Notes under the pieces: generated by a model
Seen by the model: the letters and a program-made list of their open reading frames with translations, nothing else
Databases searched by the model: none
Told to the model about the DNA's origin: nothing
Shown: positions 29,846 to 41,900 of the stretch, piece after piece
Layout of the letters: each line of letters begins with the position of its first letter
Position numbering within the stretch: position 1 is the first letter of the stretch
Program-made: the position numbers and the translations under genes
Source: Antedon bifida
Lineage: Eukaryota; Echinodermata; Crinoidea; Comatulida; Antedonidae
Assembly (NCBI GenBank): GCA_963402885.1
Contig: OY727094.1
Span: 36,024,501 to 36,088,500 of the forward strand
DNA length: 64,000 nt
Direction of reading: 5' to 3'

Positions 29846-32040
29846 CATTACATTTGAAGTTTAGTAGTAAGTGATTTGGATTCAAACACAAAAATTACAC
29901 ATCATTTTTGCTTGGAAATTTTATTAGGGCCATCCTTAATGATAGTTTCAAACCAGGAAATGTTGCAATAAATAACACTATTGGTCAGATGACAACACCA
30001 TAAACTGCTTATGAAATCTTATTCCAACAATTCAATGTGTTTAAATTGATTATTAATAAGAAGGAGGATATCCCCTTGATTTTCAATCAGTTCCAAGTTC
30101 ATCTACTAATGAGAAAACATAATAAAACCTACAACAAGCATCACCTTCAGTAAATCTCTACAGATTACAAGCCTATCAGTGCTAAGGTCGTAATATTGAT
30201 TAGGTTATAAAGATGAAACCAAGGGCAAAGATAAGTGTTTAATTATATGGAATAAAATCCATGAAGACTGAATTTATTCCGAAGAAACAGGATTGAAAAT
30301 CAGTTGGAATTTATTAGAGTACCTGTACTCACTTAAACCAGATATATTCTTGAACAAGGGCTGACGATAACAATAGTCACATTTGTGACCAAAATTATAA
30401 AATCAATTTCTTACAATATTATCACTGAAATATTATTTTTATTTATTTTTTTTTATTTATTCAATTTTCAGGCATATACAACAACATATAATGCATGACA
30501 ATGGTGCAGCACCGTGGGGATTGCCATGAGTGCTAAGCACTATCGAATTGGCTCTCCATACTGCACTTCAAACATTCAAAAGTGAAAAAAAAACAATAAA
30601 AATACTTAAGATATAAAAAATTGAAAAATGTTGTAGTGTCAAAGTATTGCTGTTGGACAGTCTTGAAAATGTTTAATAAATGCTTGAACTTGTTATTTGT
30701 TATTTATGTGTATCATAAAAACGAGGCTAGTGTTTAGGCTCAGGGTACTGTTCAGCTGACCTACAATACACAATTATTGTTTGTTTGTATCATAAATTGA
30801 GGTCACATTTAATATCATCTTTCATATTAAATATAAAAATTGTGATTATATTTTTACTGATCCTTTTCTGCAGGTAGTTTAAAATGCAATTTCACAGATA
30901 GTTCAAGGTGGATGCGAGAGGTCAACTAATTAGATCTGATGAGAGGCAAATGTCCATCTCATGTTATCACTGATTAGCCAAGTAACATCAGTGAATGCAG
31001 GATTCACAGGATTTGACAGTTTTTCCACTGCATTCATAATTCTTCATTTAAAAGCCGAGTGCCATTCTAAAGTCCCATTTAAAGAATATTGTTGGGAGTT
31101 TATTTAGGTCTCTAAAAAAGGGTAAATCTTTTAATCGATTGCACTGGAAAACTTGATTAGCTTTCATGTATAAAAATAATAATAAATACTGTTACGCGAA
31201 GAAAAAGAAGAAATGTACCGACCTACCTGGTGTTGTGTTTGCCAGACAAAGTACTGTACTATCGTGAACTTAGTGACATGACAAGTGATGTCTTAGCTTT
31301 GGATATTAGCAAAACCCATGAATGCACAATTGGATAATCGTAAACAAATATACTGCTGATGTTAACAGAGAGTGATACCAAAACAAGTCATGATTCAATT
31401 ACCACAACAGGATATAAGCCACAGCTTATAACAACCTGTCCACACTACAGATGTGAATAACTGCCTTTGTATGAGGACATAGCCTGCTGCACAAGCAGTT
31501 TGACACGTAGACCAACTCATAACAAAACACACAAAATAAGAACCTAACCTTGAACTTAAAAACAACCATTATTGAGATAACTAGTACAATTCTATTCTCA
31601 CCCTGGATTCATTTTATTTCACAAAAATCTTGTCTTTAATATATTTTGTATTCTTCTACCAAAGAAAATATCGCTAATTTAATTTAGTAATAGCAAAAAC
31701 AACGTTATTTTATCAGAACAAGCAAAAGCTTTAATGAAAAATTAGGTTATTATAAAAATCAAATACAGTGTTAAAAAAAAACAACAGTACATCGTATGGT
31801 GACCCTTGTTTACAAAAAGCTATACAGTGTACCTTTTATATGTCATGTATTTCTATTTATTCAAAGCAAGCTCTATCGGGTTAAAGTGTGATTTGTAAAC
31901 TGGCATGTTGTGCCATTACAATTTTTTTGCATTTTTTGTTTGGTCGCTTTGGCTGATCTTGTTACTGGCATTACTGAAATAAATCAAATTATTTTTATTT
32001 GACTTGAAATTAATATTTAATTAATTTAATAAATTTTAGA

Positions 32041-32277
32041 AAACCATTTCAGAATACATTGTATAAGTGGCCAATGGTTGCCTTTCATTGTATTTTATAC
32101 ATTTTGGAAAACCATTTCAGAATACATTGTATAAGTGGCCAATGGTTGCCTTTCATTGTATTTTATACATTTTGGAAAACCATTTCAGAATACATTGTAT
32201 AAGTGGCCAATGGTTGCCTTTCATTGTATTTTATACATTTTAGAAAACCATTTCAGAATACATTGTATAAGTGGCCT
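32041..32277. repeat. 68-bp tandem repeat, 3.5 units
   Basis: AAACCATTTCAGAATACATT at 32041, 32109, 32177 and 32245: exact 68-bp spacing and almost no divergence, so it is young. Confidence 0.95.
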
Positions 32278-32658
32278 GCAATGGTTGACCTGGAATCAGC
32301 TGTGTCCTTGTACTACAGTGTCAATGGACTCATGAAAATGTAAACAAACAAATGTAAACAAACAAGGTGCTTTATGTCAATTGTCATCAGCGGCCTTGAC
32401 CTCATCCAGGTCATTGACATGGTTTCACTTGTTTTTGTTTTTACATCTTTGTAGAGGAAAAACAAAAGGGAGAAAAATAATATTTTATATCATCATATTT
32501 ATTTATTATCATCAGATTTTTGGCAGATATGCCAGAGTTGGTATGTTAATTTTTTTAACATACACTTTTTGCTATCACATCACCACGGGCGGATCCAGGA
32601 TATTTGAACGCAGGAGGACTAACATAAATATTAATATTCTGTCAGAAATATTAGAAAG

Positions 32659-32808
32659 TAAAGCTCTGTCTACACTATCAAACTAGTTTGACAAAAAAAG
32701 TGTGATGTACCCAAATATGGTAGTGATATGACTTCATCATGTCCATATATGGGCACATCACATATTGTTAACAATAACATAAAGTTTGATAGTGTAGACA
32801 GAGCTTTA
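32659..32808. mobile_element. MITE A, full copy
   Basis: 150-bp palindrome with both terminal repeats (AAAGCTCTGTCTACACTATC; GATAGTGTAGACAGAGCTTT); the centre reads ATGACTTCATCATGTCCATA. Confidence 0.85.
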
Positions 32809-34254
32809 GTTCATAATTTCATTTTAGATAAAAGTGGGGAAGAACGCACCCCGAGCATTATCCACTGAATGTATTAAATGATCAATCAAAATCGTGAATA
32901 TTCAAAAAACGGAATAATTATTCGCGCACTAAAGTGTCGTGGTGGCTTCGTATGAATAATGACGGAAATGATGAGTAGACAAGGCCTTGTGTTCATAGTA
33001 ACTAATCTTTGTTAAGTCCAACAACAATTGATTTTTTCATTGACATGTTCGTTCAAAAATCAATTTTCTTTTTTGTTCGTGTTGTATATTCATGACGATA
33101 TTGGAAATTGGATCATCAATTTTGTTTCTAGTGCAATTAACGCAATGAATAATAAAAAGGTTTTCATAATAAAACAAACCAGGGGCAGATTCAGGATTTT
33201 ATTATTTAACAAGGGAACATTAACAGGTATTATTAAAATAAAATCAAAAATTAGTTAAAAAGGGGTGGGGGAGGGGGCACATGCACCCCTAGCAGTACCC
33301 ATCTGAATCAGCATTGGAAGATATTATGTTTAAAATCTATTTTTCAGCTAAACCCGAACAAAATGTATTAGTATAAAAATATACAGTAAGAGGGTGAACT
33401 CCCATCCCTCAATTTTAAAAGGTCAATTTTTCAAATTGTTTATTTAAATTTAAATGAATTATCGCAAAATATTTTGCATCACCTTTAAGATCTGCAAGTT
33501 GCTGTCAGTGGGGGTGTGTATAGGTACTTGACAGGAAGGGGCGTGGCACTATTCTCTGTTCTCTACCCTGAACACCGGCGGCAGGAAGAGTTGATGTTTT
33601 GGAGAATTAATCATTAAATGATTGAGGAAGTAATGCAACAATTAGCAGTTCAACTTCAAACCCACATTTAAATTTGGTTTTTCCATTCAATCAACTGCAC
33701 TTTTTTCTAGAAAACACTATACAGAGCTGGATGATGAAATATTGTAAAGAATTTACACCAGACAAGAATTTCTAATGAGTTTATTTCCGTTTTATTACTA
33801 AATAAACTTGCATTAAATTTTACTGCCCTTTTCTGATGCAATAACATTATCATATACAATTTGTACAGCAAATTGTCATACAAGATTCTCTAAGGTCCAG
33901 CGTCTCACACAAATTTACACAAACATTATGAAATAAAATATCCTTGATTTTGATTTTTTAGTTACAAAAATGTAATGTGTATTAGACCTTAGTGGTTGGC
34001 GAGTCAATAATGTAAATTATGTGGGAAAACATGTGTACTAACTGTTGTTTAAAATAGAGGATAACACACCATACTAAATACTATCATTATGCAGAGAAAG
34101 GTGGTATAAATAAGTGAAAACAGGAAAATATCTGAAAATCAATGTTTACAATATAATTACATATACTACTAAAATACACAATTAAACAGGTCTCAAAACC
34201 TTACATACCTACAGGTAACAACAGATTTAATCAAAAGGCCTGCAGATTACCTAC

Positions 34255-34392
34255 CTTATATGATTCCTCTTTCACTGTTTTGTTAAATTCCTCAATAACA
34301 ATCACCCTTGTTTCTGTACTAGCCAACGTCTTCCTGTGTAGCAGTTTTCTTGTGTATAAAATCATAATACTTTGTGATGCCATGTGATCCAT
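34255..34392 (-). CDS. Possible 5' exon (uORF or N-terminal exon), unassigned
   Basis: An ATG at 34392 opens 46 codons (MDHMASQSIM... to VKEESYK) ending exactly at a good donor, AAG|GTAGGT. I do not recognise the peptide. It is the only exon-like piece I found on the minus strand between CAMKK exon 16464-16377 and the foldback element. Joined to that exon, its frame would run about 25 more codons and stop at a TGA overlapping the candidate CAMKK start (ATGA), so it would be an upstream ORF, not the CAMKK N-terminus. It could equally be a first exon of another transcript, or chance. Inference only. Confidence 0.25.
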
Positions 34393-35163
34393 AAGCTCCG
34401 CCCACTTCCCATTTTTATTGTACAGCGAGAAAAGTAAATGCTGCCACCTAGAGAATGATTTGGAAAACTTTTATTTGTAGTGACTGTGTAAAAATAATTA
34501 AATAATGGCATGTTTGCTACTTCTTATTAGTTGGATATTCACTCGACACTTTTGATAGAAATCTCATTAATTTCATTTTCAATTTCATATTATTTGTTGC
34601 ACAAAATGCAAAACCAATGCTATTTCCCAATATTGTAAATTTTAATTTTATGCCAACAACGTCATGAACAAATAAAAACAAAAATAAAATTACTTTACCA
34701 ATATTTTTGTTTTGTCTTCATTTTTTGTCTTGTCCAACTTGTCCTTCCTTGTTACTTTGGATACATGATTGAACATTGTTGTGTGTTGATCGCGAATGAC
34801 TAACAATACCATCTTTCCCACAGCACATGTGCACACTCATTTGCATAACAAACGCACGGCATACCAAACTACGATGAGATAAAATTAATTCTCTTCTAAA
34901 CACGTAACGTTACATTAAAATAAATTGAGGGCGCTAAACATAAAATTTAAACCATCAAAGCAGTTGGGGAGAGCCAAAAAAAAAAGATGGTAAATGTGCT
35001 CTCCCTGCCTCAGCACTAAGGCCCTGCCACAGCCTTTTGGGGTCGTTTCCACCACATCACCAGATGCATTGATGTTGTCGCCTCATGATGTGTGGTGGAA
35101 AGGGGGACGTATGATCTGTGAACCCCAAACACAGTGGCTCGCATAGCCTTAACTCTATTCCAC

Positions 35164-35235
35164 CGACCAGCGTGGGAATCGAACCCACGACATACGTGTG
35201 TTAACACGACGCTCAGACGACTGAGCTAACTGATC
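35164..35235 (-). tRNA. tRNA-Val(AAC)-like module, left foldback arm
   Basis: Mirror copy of 36638-36709, with the same cloverleaf potential: acceptor GATCAGT with GCTGGTC, D-stem GCTC/GAGC, T-arm GTGGG-TTCGATT-CCCAC. The anticodon loop has six bases, so it is probably a tRNA-derived (pol III promoter) module of the element, not a working tRNA gene. Confidence 0.4.
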
Positions 35236-35329
35236 ATTTTGGGTTTTACAAGGTTAATAGGATATTAATGACGTAATGATGAATTACGTAATACGCGTAT
35301 AAATAGACTATTATCAGCTGTTCCGTCAT

Positions 35330-35397
35330 GTACTTTGTGGATTAACGGGTAATGCCCAGTTTTGAGTACTATCGGCTGGGGTTCGAACCTCGACGGA
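35330..35397 (+). repeat. Second tRNA-like (A/B box) module, left arm
   Basis: GTGGATTAACGGGTAATGC resembles a D-arm/A box, and GGGGTTCGAACC downstream is a B box at tRNA spacing. It reads inward, toward the spacer. Stems are too degraded for a functional tRNA. Confidence 0.4.
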
Positions 35398-36175
35398 TAT
35401 TTTTTTTTTTATGAATATTGTTTGTTTTTTTTTAAGAGAGATTTGTGACACTGTATTGTCGAACATGTATGGTACCATACCGGTAGGTATTCAAACATGC
35501 TTAATCGATGTAAAAATACTTTTAAATAATAATTCATCAATTCTCATCTTTTGTTATCTCAAATGTTGGAAGAATTTCATCTGGTTTGTTATCTCGTAAA
35601 AACTTTTATTACAATTCCTTGGAAGTCATTCTAAGAAATAATACATCATCTGAAACCTGTAATAATTGTATATTTATACACAATTTCTGTATGAGTAGGT
35701 TTAAGCGTATACACACATTCTCACGTGTGTTATATTATAATGACCGCCTCCGCCGTTGTTATGCAAATGAGTTTGTGCAGGTGTATTGTGCAAGATAACG
35801 GTCAACACGCCACACTGTTAAATTTTGATTTTGTTAATCTTTATTAGAAATTCAAATAATGTAAAGAAACAATTTTACGAGCGGAAACCTATACAGCTTC
35901 TCTCCATTAATTTGCAAAAGTAATCTCGAAAAGAACCCCATGTGGAAAAGAAGCATATCCGTTGAAAAGAAGCGCACTTAAGAGTACTAAAACATGAAGG
36001 AGCACAGTTTTAGAGGAAAGGTTTTATGGTAGTCTATTTAATGGAAAAATGAATATGTTTCTGATTTTAAAAACGGTCCATTATTTCATGCTTAGTCCTG
36101 ACATTTTCAACCCTCTAAATATCTCTCTTTCACAATAGAAAAAAAAACATTTTCCATTAAATAAAAAATATGTAT

Positions 36176-36252
36176 CCGTAGAGGTTCGAACCCAATCTCG
36201 AGAGAGCTGATAGTACACAAAACTGAGCAGCATTACCAGTTACGCCACAAAG
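36176..36252 (-). repeat. Second-type tRNA-like module inside the foldback spacer
   Basis: On the minus strand GTGGCGTAACTGGTAATGC (A box) and GGGTTCGAACCTC (B box) are spaced as in a tRNA. It is the least degraded of the three copies of this module and lies outside the two main arms. Confidence 0.4.
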
Positions 36253-36473
36253 TATACATGAATAAAAAGCTGATAATAGTCTATTTATACGTGTATAACG
36301 TAATTCATCATTACGTCATAAATATCATTTTTAGATTTTTGATGAATTATTATTTTAAAAGTATTTTACATCGATTAAGCATATTTGAATACCTACCGGT
36401 ATGGTACCATACATGTTCGACAATACAGTGTCACAAATCTCTCTTTAAAAAAAACCAATATTCATAAAAAAAA

Positions 36474-36545
36474 TATCCGTCGAGGTTCGAACCCCAGCCG
36501 ATAGTACTCAAAACTGGGCATTACCCGTTAATCCACAAAGTACAT
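36474..36545 (-). repeat. Second tRNA-like (A/B box) module, right arm
   Basis: Inverted counterpart of 35330-35397: GTGGATTAACGGGTAATGC with a downstream palindromic GGTTCGAACC, on the minus strand. Confidence 0.4.
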
Positions 36546-36637
36546 GACGGAACAGCTGATAATAGTCTATTTATACGTGTATTACGTAATTCATCATTAC
36601 GTCATTAATATCCTATTAACCTTGTAAAAACCAAAAT

Positions 36638-36709
36638 GATCAGTTAGCTCAGTCGTCTGAGCGTCGTGTTAACACACGTATGTCGTGGGTTCGATTCCCA
36701 CGCTGGTCG
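36638..36709 (+). tRNA. tRNA-Val(AAC)-like module, right foldback arm
   Basis: 72 nt fold as a near-complete tRNA: 7-bp acceptor (GATCAGT/GCTGGTC with two G-T pairs), TA at 8-9, D-stem GCTC/GAGC, anticodon stem CGTG/CACG around TTAACA, variable region of five, T-arm GTGGG/CCCAC with TTCGATT, discriminator G. The six-base anticodon loop is one short, and no CCA is encoded (normal for eukaryotes). Boxes A and B match pol III consensus. It points outward, toward the arm end. Confidence 0.4.
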
Positions 36710-37865
36710 GTGGAATAGAGTTAAGGCTATGCGAGCCACTGTGTTTGGGGTTCACAGATCATACGTCCCCCTTTCCACCACACATCATGAGGCGACAACA
36801 TCAATGCATCTGGTGATGTGGTGGAAACGACCCCAAAAGGCTGTGGCAGGGCCTTAGTGCTGAGGCAGGGAGAGCACATTTACCATCTTTTTTTTTGGCT
36901 CTCCCCAACTGCTTTGATGGTTTAAATTTTATGTTTAGCGCCCTCAATTTATTTTAATGTAACGTTACGTTTTTAGAAGAGAATTAATTTTATCTCATCG
37001 TAGTTTGGTATGCCGTGCGTTTGTTATGCAAATGAGTGTGCACATGTGCTGTGGGAAAGATGGTATTGTTAGTCATTCGCGATCGTCACACAACACTGTT
37101 CGATTTTTATTTTGTTAATCTTTTACATTAGAATTATAATTCTACCGTTACACATTATAGTGTATTTTTAAATATCCGTTTCATGCAAGATATTGTATTG
37201 TAGGCCTACTAATATGTTGTGAGTAAAAGTTTATGGTAGAATAAATAAATTAATAAATATGTTTTAAGCAGATCTTCGAAATTGAAGCATATGAAGTCGA
37301 GATTTTTAAAACCCAACCTAAAATTCCCATCTGGATAGTTAAAATTTAACATTATAATTATCAAAGGTGATAATTCTAATTGTTTTCTAAATTATAGAAA
37401 TATTAAAATTAGTAAGTAGGCTTTTGTGTGCTCGCTCTGTTTGTATTTCATAATTTTGCTTTGTTGAACCGTCACGGCCGCATGCATTGCATGTCTCACA
37501 CTTGGGAAACAATCACCATTGTATGGCTGGTCCTGAAGAACAGAACAGACTTAGGTCGTCTCCAGTTCCCACCATGGTGGATATAATTAATAGGCACCAC
37601 TAGCTCTTTTTTTGATATGTAATAAGTGAATGTTTTAAGGTTTTTTATTCATGTATGTTTTATAATTTTTATTCATTTTTCCATTAAATAGACTGCCATA
37701 AAACCCCGAAAAGAATATCTTTCAAAATACAATATAATGTGGTACGGTAGAATAATAATCTTCTAATGTAAAAGATCCAAATTTAACAGTGGCACTTCGA
37801 CGACTACTTTGCATTTCAAAATTTCAATTTCAATCTTATGATCATCTTTCCTAATTAATTTTTTA

Positions 37866-38722
37866 GAGGGCGCTATTAAAATTACGCTATCAGAGCCATA
37901 TATATAAAGAGTTACGACATTGGATTATAGTCACGTGATATGCAGATCAATTTGTGTCAAACTTGTCTCCGTTATTGCATGTAAAGTATAGGAGCAAGAA
38001 AATACTTTAAACTTTTTCTTATATTTAAAAAAATGTAATTGCACATTTTACGGTGAAATATTGATGTGCACAGCGTACATAAGTACTTGCGGCAAAGAAT
38101 ATTGCGCGCGCGTGCGCTAATACATTATAAAGTTCGATTGATTGATTTTGGAACGAAACATCCCATAACTACGTCCTATTAATAACAATTATGTAATATT
38201 TTCAATTCATAATGCATGTTTTGATGACTAAATAAAATAATAAAGTGTCGTGGATATATTTGTTAATATATTGAATAGGGTATGAACAATATTAAAATAA
38301 TAAAGGCAAATTATTACAAATGAAATGATGAACGAGTCTCTGAAAGTTTGTGTCAAAAACACACAGAGAGCCATATACTGTATAAAAAGAGGGGTGAATT
38401 TGTGTGTTTTTTGTATTGGTTCATGCTTTGATGTATCCTGACTTGCATGTAGGCCCTAGCATTTATTCTTTTGTTATTATAGATACAATATATTTATGTT
38501 ACCAAATTAATACCATTAATAAAATTAATTACTAAAATAAAAACGGAATATAAGCTTTATTTCATAGACAAAAAAATCTAAAAATAATGCATGAACTATA
38601 GGAAAACGCTATACAAAAGAGACGCGCGCGCCCTCAGCGTGCGAATTCTTTGACACAAAAATGGCTTCTAATTTTCAATGTCGTAACTCTTTATATATAA
38701 TGGCTCTGTACGCTATATACAA
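37866..38722. mobile_element. TIR element of about 0.85 kb upstream of TRAPPC11
   Basis: CAGAGCCATATATATAAAGA at 37891 continues to GTTACGACATTG and reappears as the reverse complement at 38678-38710 (CAATGTCGTAACTC... then ATGGCTCTG). TTTGTGTCAAA is also mirrored (37951; 38650). The inside is AT-rich apart from a GCGCGCGCGTGCGC patch near 38105. No ORF. Its right end lies about 220 bp before the TRAPPC11 ATG, so the TRAPPC11 promoter must be within or next to it. Confidence 0.6.
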
Positions 38723-38942
38723 AAAATATATGATTTTAGTGTTTTTTTGACGGCGGAAGAACCCAACCTAACAAGATTATTTCTTGCATTATTGGGCTTT
38801 CTAACCCTCCTGCAAATGTGTAAACTTCGATATTGCAGTCAGGTTCATGTAGTATTAAGCGAAGTATAGTAGGCCTAGTTAGAGTGGATCTTCTCCTGCT
38901 AAAATATTATAAATAAAGGCTAGGCCTAGGCTAGTCGTAAAT

Positions 38943-41900
38943 ATGAGTGTTCCACCAGCAGGCCCAACGTCAGTCCCAGGTCAATCACAGCCTGCTCTGT
39001 CTCCATCTGGCACGTCTGTGAACTCGGCCGATGGGTCGTCGGAATTGAGCCTACCATCTACTTCTGCTACCGGCTCATTATCTATCACAGGCTCCTCAGC
39101 CCTGCCTGGATACTCAAATCGTGGACCAGGGGGCCTACCAACGGAACTAACATGCCGTCCAATGGGACTGGTTGTACTTACAGGATTAGACATAACTTAC
39201 AATGCAATTCATCGAGATATTTGGGATTCGTTTGTATCCGGAAGAAGGCCAGAAAGAGTTCCACTGAATTTTAAAGTTTTGCCTGGAGATCATGAATACC
39301 CCAAGTGTCGGTCAAAAGTAAGTTAAAAAGTATAATATTCAATAAACTGTCTAGCCTAAGGCCTATGTAGGCCTAGTATTTGAATCGAATCACAATCAAT
39401 CGACAATATAGTAATCAAATTAGCTGAAAATTATACTTGAAACTGATTTTGACAATTACTAAAGAAAATTGAAACCATTACACCACTGCACTGGTCCTTT
39501 TTTTCATTCTCACAGATTTCCTCATCTTAACCGATAATTAACTTCAATTTCAGGTGACCAGGCGATTTAGAGTTCCACTCTAAACTGCCTGTACATTTAT
39601 ACAGTGTTATATTATTAATCTAAAAGTATTTCTTTGAAGATTCATCTTAATTATAAAACTACAAAATAGAATAGGCAAATGAAGATTTATTTATTTCACT
39701 TTGACTCATATAAAGCTTAAGATAATCTCAGTAGGTGTAAAAAGTTCCTAATCTCTTCATATTTGCAGCTAAATTTTCAACAATTTTCATCTTTATAGCA
39801 AAGAACGTCTTACGAATGGTACATTCCAAAAGGTATCTTAAAATCTGGATGGATGAAAAAGCACTTGTCTGAAGTTCCGTCTCTGGTTGTACTTTTCTAT
39901 GACCTGGATTGGGATGAAAATCTATGGAAAGAACGGCAGATGGAATGTGCTACCAGGGTGGAAGTTGTCAGGTATTTAATGTAATGTGCCCATATATGGA
40001 CATGTTGATGTCATATCAATACCATATTTGGAAGTATAACAAAAAAATAAAAACCTTGTAAATGAGAAGGTTGGCTGTAATTCAAACAGATTACAAATTG
40101 CACGATAATTATTTTATTGATAGAACAAGTCTACAAGGAAGGTTAACGAGAGTTGCTGTTGTTCTAATTCAGAAAAATGCGCCTCTTCCTCCAGGTAGGT
40201 TTGACTTGTTTTCAATTACTGCTGTAAAATAACCTCAAAACAGTCAAAGAAAGTGCTGCACTTGAAAGGAATCCATATATGGACATGATGATGTCATATC
40301 ACTATATTTGGGAATATCACTACCATATTTGGGCACATCACACTGTTTTTGTCAAACTAGTTTAAAAGTGTAGACAGAGTTTAATATGTGTTTCACTGTT
40401 ACACAGGTGAAGATGTTGTTGCTGCAGAGAGGGCAGCAGCACTGTGCGCAGCATGTGACCTGTCGGCCAAGTCACTGTTTGTTCTTCCATGGACTGGTCA
40501 TCTTCTTGGCTATACTGTCAGGTCAGTGTTTGTACAACTAATGCATTAGAATAATTTATGCCCAGAACTTTGAATAAGAATATGAAGATGTGTAACCTTT
40601 GCATTGTTTGGAATAATGTGTTTTTTTCTTCAGACTTGAAAATGCATTTTATGAGTTGTCACAGAGTTACTATCACATGGAGGCACGCAAAGTAAAAGCT
40701 CACAGAGAGTTTCTGAATAAAACCACTCATCAGGTATGATAATGTCAATTTACAGTATTCATACTCTTCATTCAAACAATTAAAGTAGAAGATCAACCAG
40801 AAAATCTTTCACAATTACAACCTAAAATTTAAATTTGCACCAACAATCAATGAAGGTTGGACTGGGGAAGTAAATTTAAACTGCATTGCAACTACATTGC
40901 AACTGCATTGCAACTACATTGCAACTGCATTGCAACTACATTGCAACTGCTTTCTAACTACATTGCAACTGCATTGTAAATACATTGAACTACATTGAAT
41001 TGTGAGGTTATCAGAGATAGTAAGCTTTGTCCACCATTTCATTTGCAAGAAAATGCTTTAAGTACATGATCAATTGTGTGAACCATTTAATTTGTTTGTT
41101 GCAGCTCTTGTTTGTCAGGCATGCCTTTAAGATTGCATTCTTTAGTGAGTTAAAACAAGATGCACAGAATGCACTGAAGTAAGTGTTCATTTTTAAAGTC
41201 ACATGACATATCACAGATTATATAAGAAAAATGTGTTTTTGATTTTAAGCAATACATTCATCTGAAAAACTTCTTATTTTAATTGATTAAATTGTTTGAC
41301 AGGCAATATAAAACAGCATATGGTCACCTGACAGAGTTAAGGGCACATGACAGCAATATGCTTGAAATCAAAACAATTGCTGGATTCATTAATTACAAGG
41401 TAAGTAACTGTCACAATACGATTGATATACTCACACTGCTGGTCTGCTAGCTAGTTTCTGCTGTCTGTCGAGGACCTGTTAAGCTCTGTCTACACTATCA
41501 AACTAGTTTGACAAAAAAAGTGTGATGTGCCCAAATATGGTAGTGATATGACATCATCGTGTCCATATATAGGCACATAACACTTTTTTGTCACATAAAG
41601 TTTGATAGTGTAGACAGGGCTTTAGATTGTATAATTTGAATCTCCAATCTACTGCCCTCTAGCTCTTTGGTACTGTAGACAATCTATTCTGAAGTTCCTG
41701 AAGGCGTATTAAACTGACATTTATTATTTCAATTTAAAACAGAGTGAGCCAATGAAGTTGCAGTTGACATAAATTACAAATGCTTAGATATCAATCTTCT
41801 TAAATTTAGATCTGTCAGCAACTCTTCACCCACAATGCACCATTAGATGCGATCAGTCAATTCCGAAAACACATTGATTTGTTTAAGAATCGAGTTGGTT

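Larger units (their letters stand above)
16465..34254. other. Gene-poor stretch rich in minisatellites
   Basis: Either a very long first CAMKK intron or intergenic DNA. Apart from the repeats listed separately it is AT-rich sequence without a recognisable exon. The open frame at 19572-20024 (150 codons) ends in repeat-like sequence (AAAAAGGCGAGTTTTCAG and following) and matches nothing I know. 27.4-29.1 kb and 29.9-31.9 kb hold nothing I can name. Confidence 0.5.
34768..37140. mobile_element. Large nested foldback (inverted-repeat) element
   Basis: Left arm 34768-35540 and right arm 36339-37104 are near-identical reverse complements (about 770 bp each, with identical 63-codon shadow frames) around a spacer of about 800 bp. 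The spacer itself holds a diverged second copy of the right outer end (35700-35860, around TTATGCAAATGAGTTTGTGC) and of the right inner region (36174-36330, with AATAGTCTATTTATACGTGT). The element therefore looks like one repeat inserted into or recombined with another. Arms carry tRNA-like modules. No transposase frame is visible, so it is non-autonomous. It lies between the CAMKK 5' side and TRAPPC11. Confidence 0.85.

Noticed and set aside
35016-36857. Identical 63-codon frames on opposite strands (35016-35207 and 36666-36857)
   Set aside because: They are the same non-coding foldback arm sequence over the tRNA-like module; identity reflects the inverted repeat, not a conserved protein.
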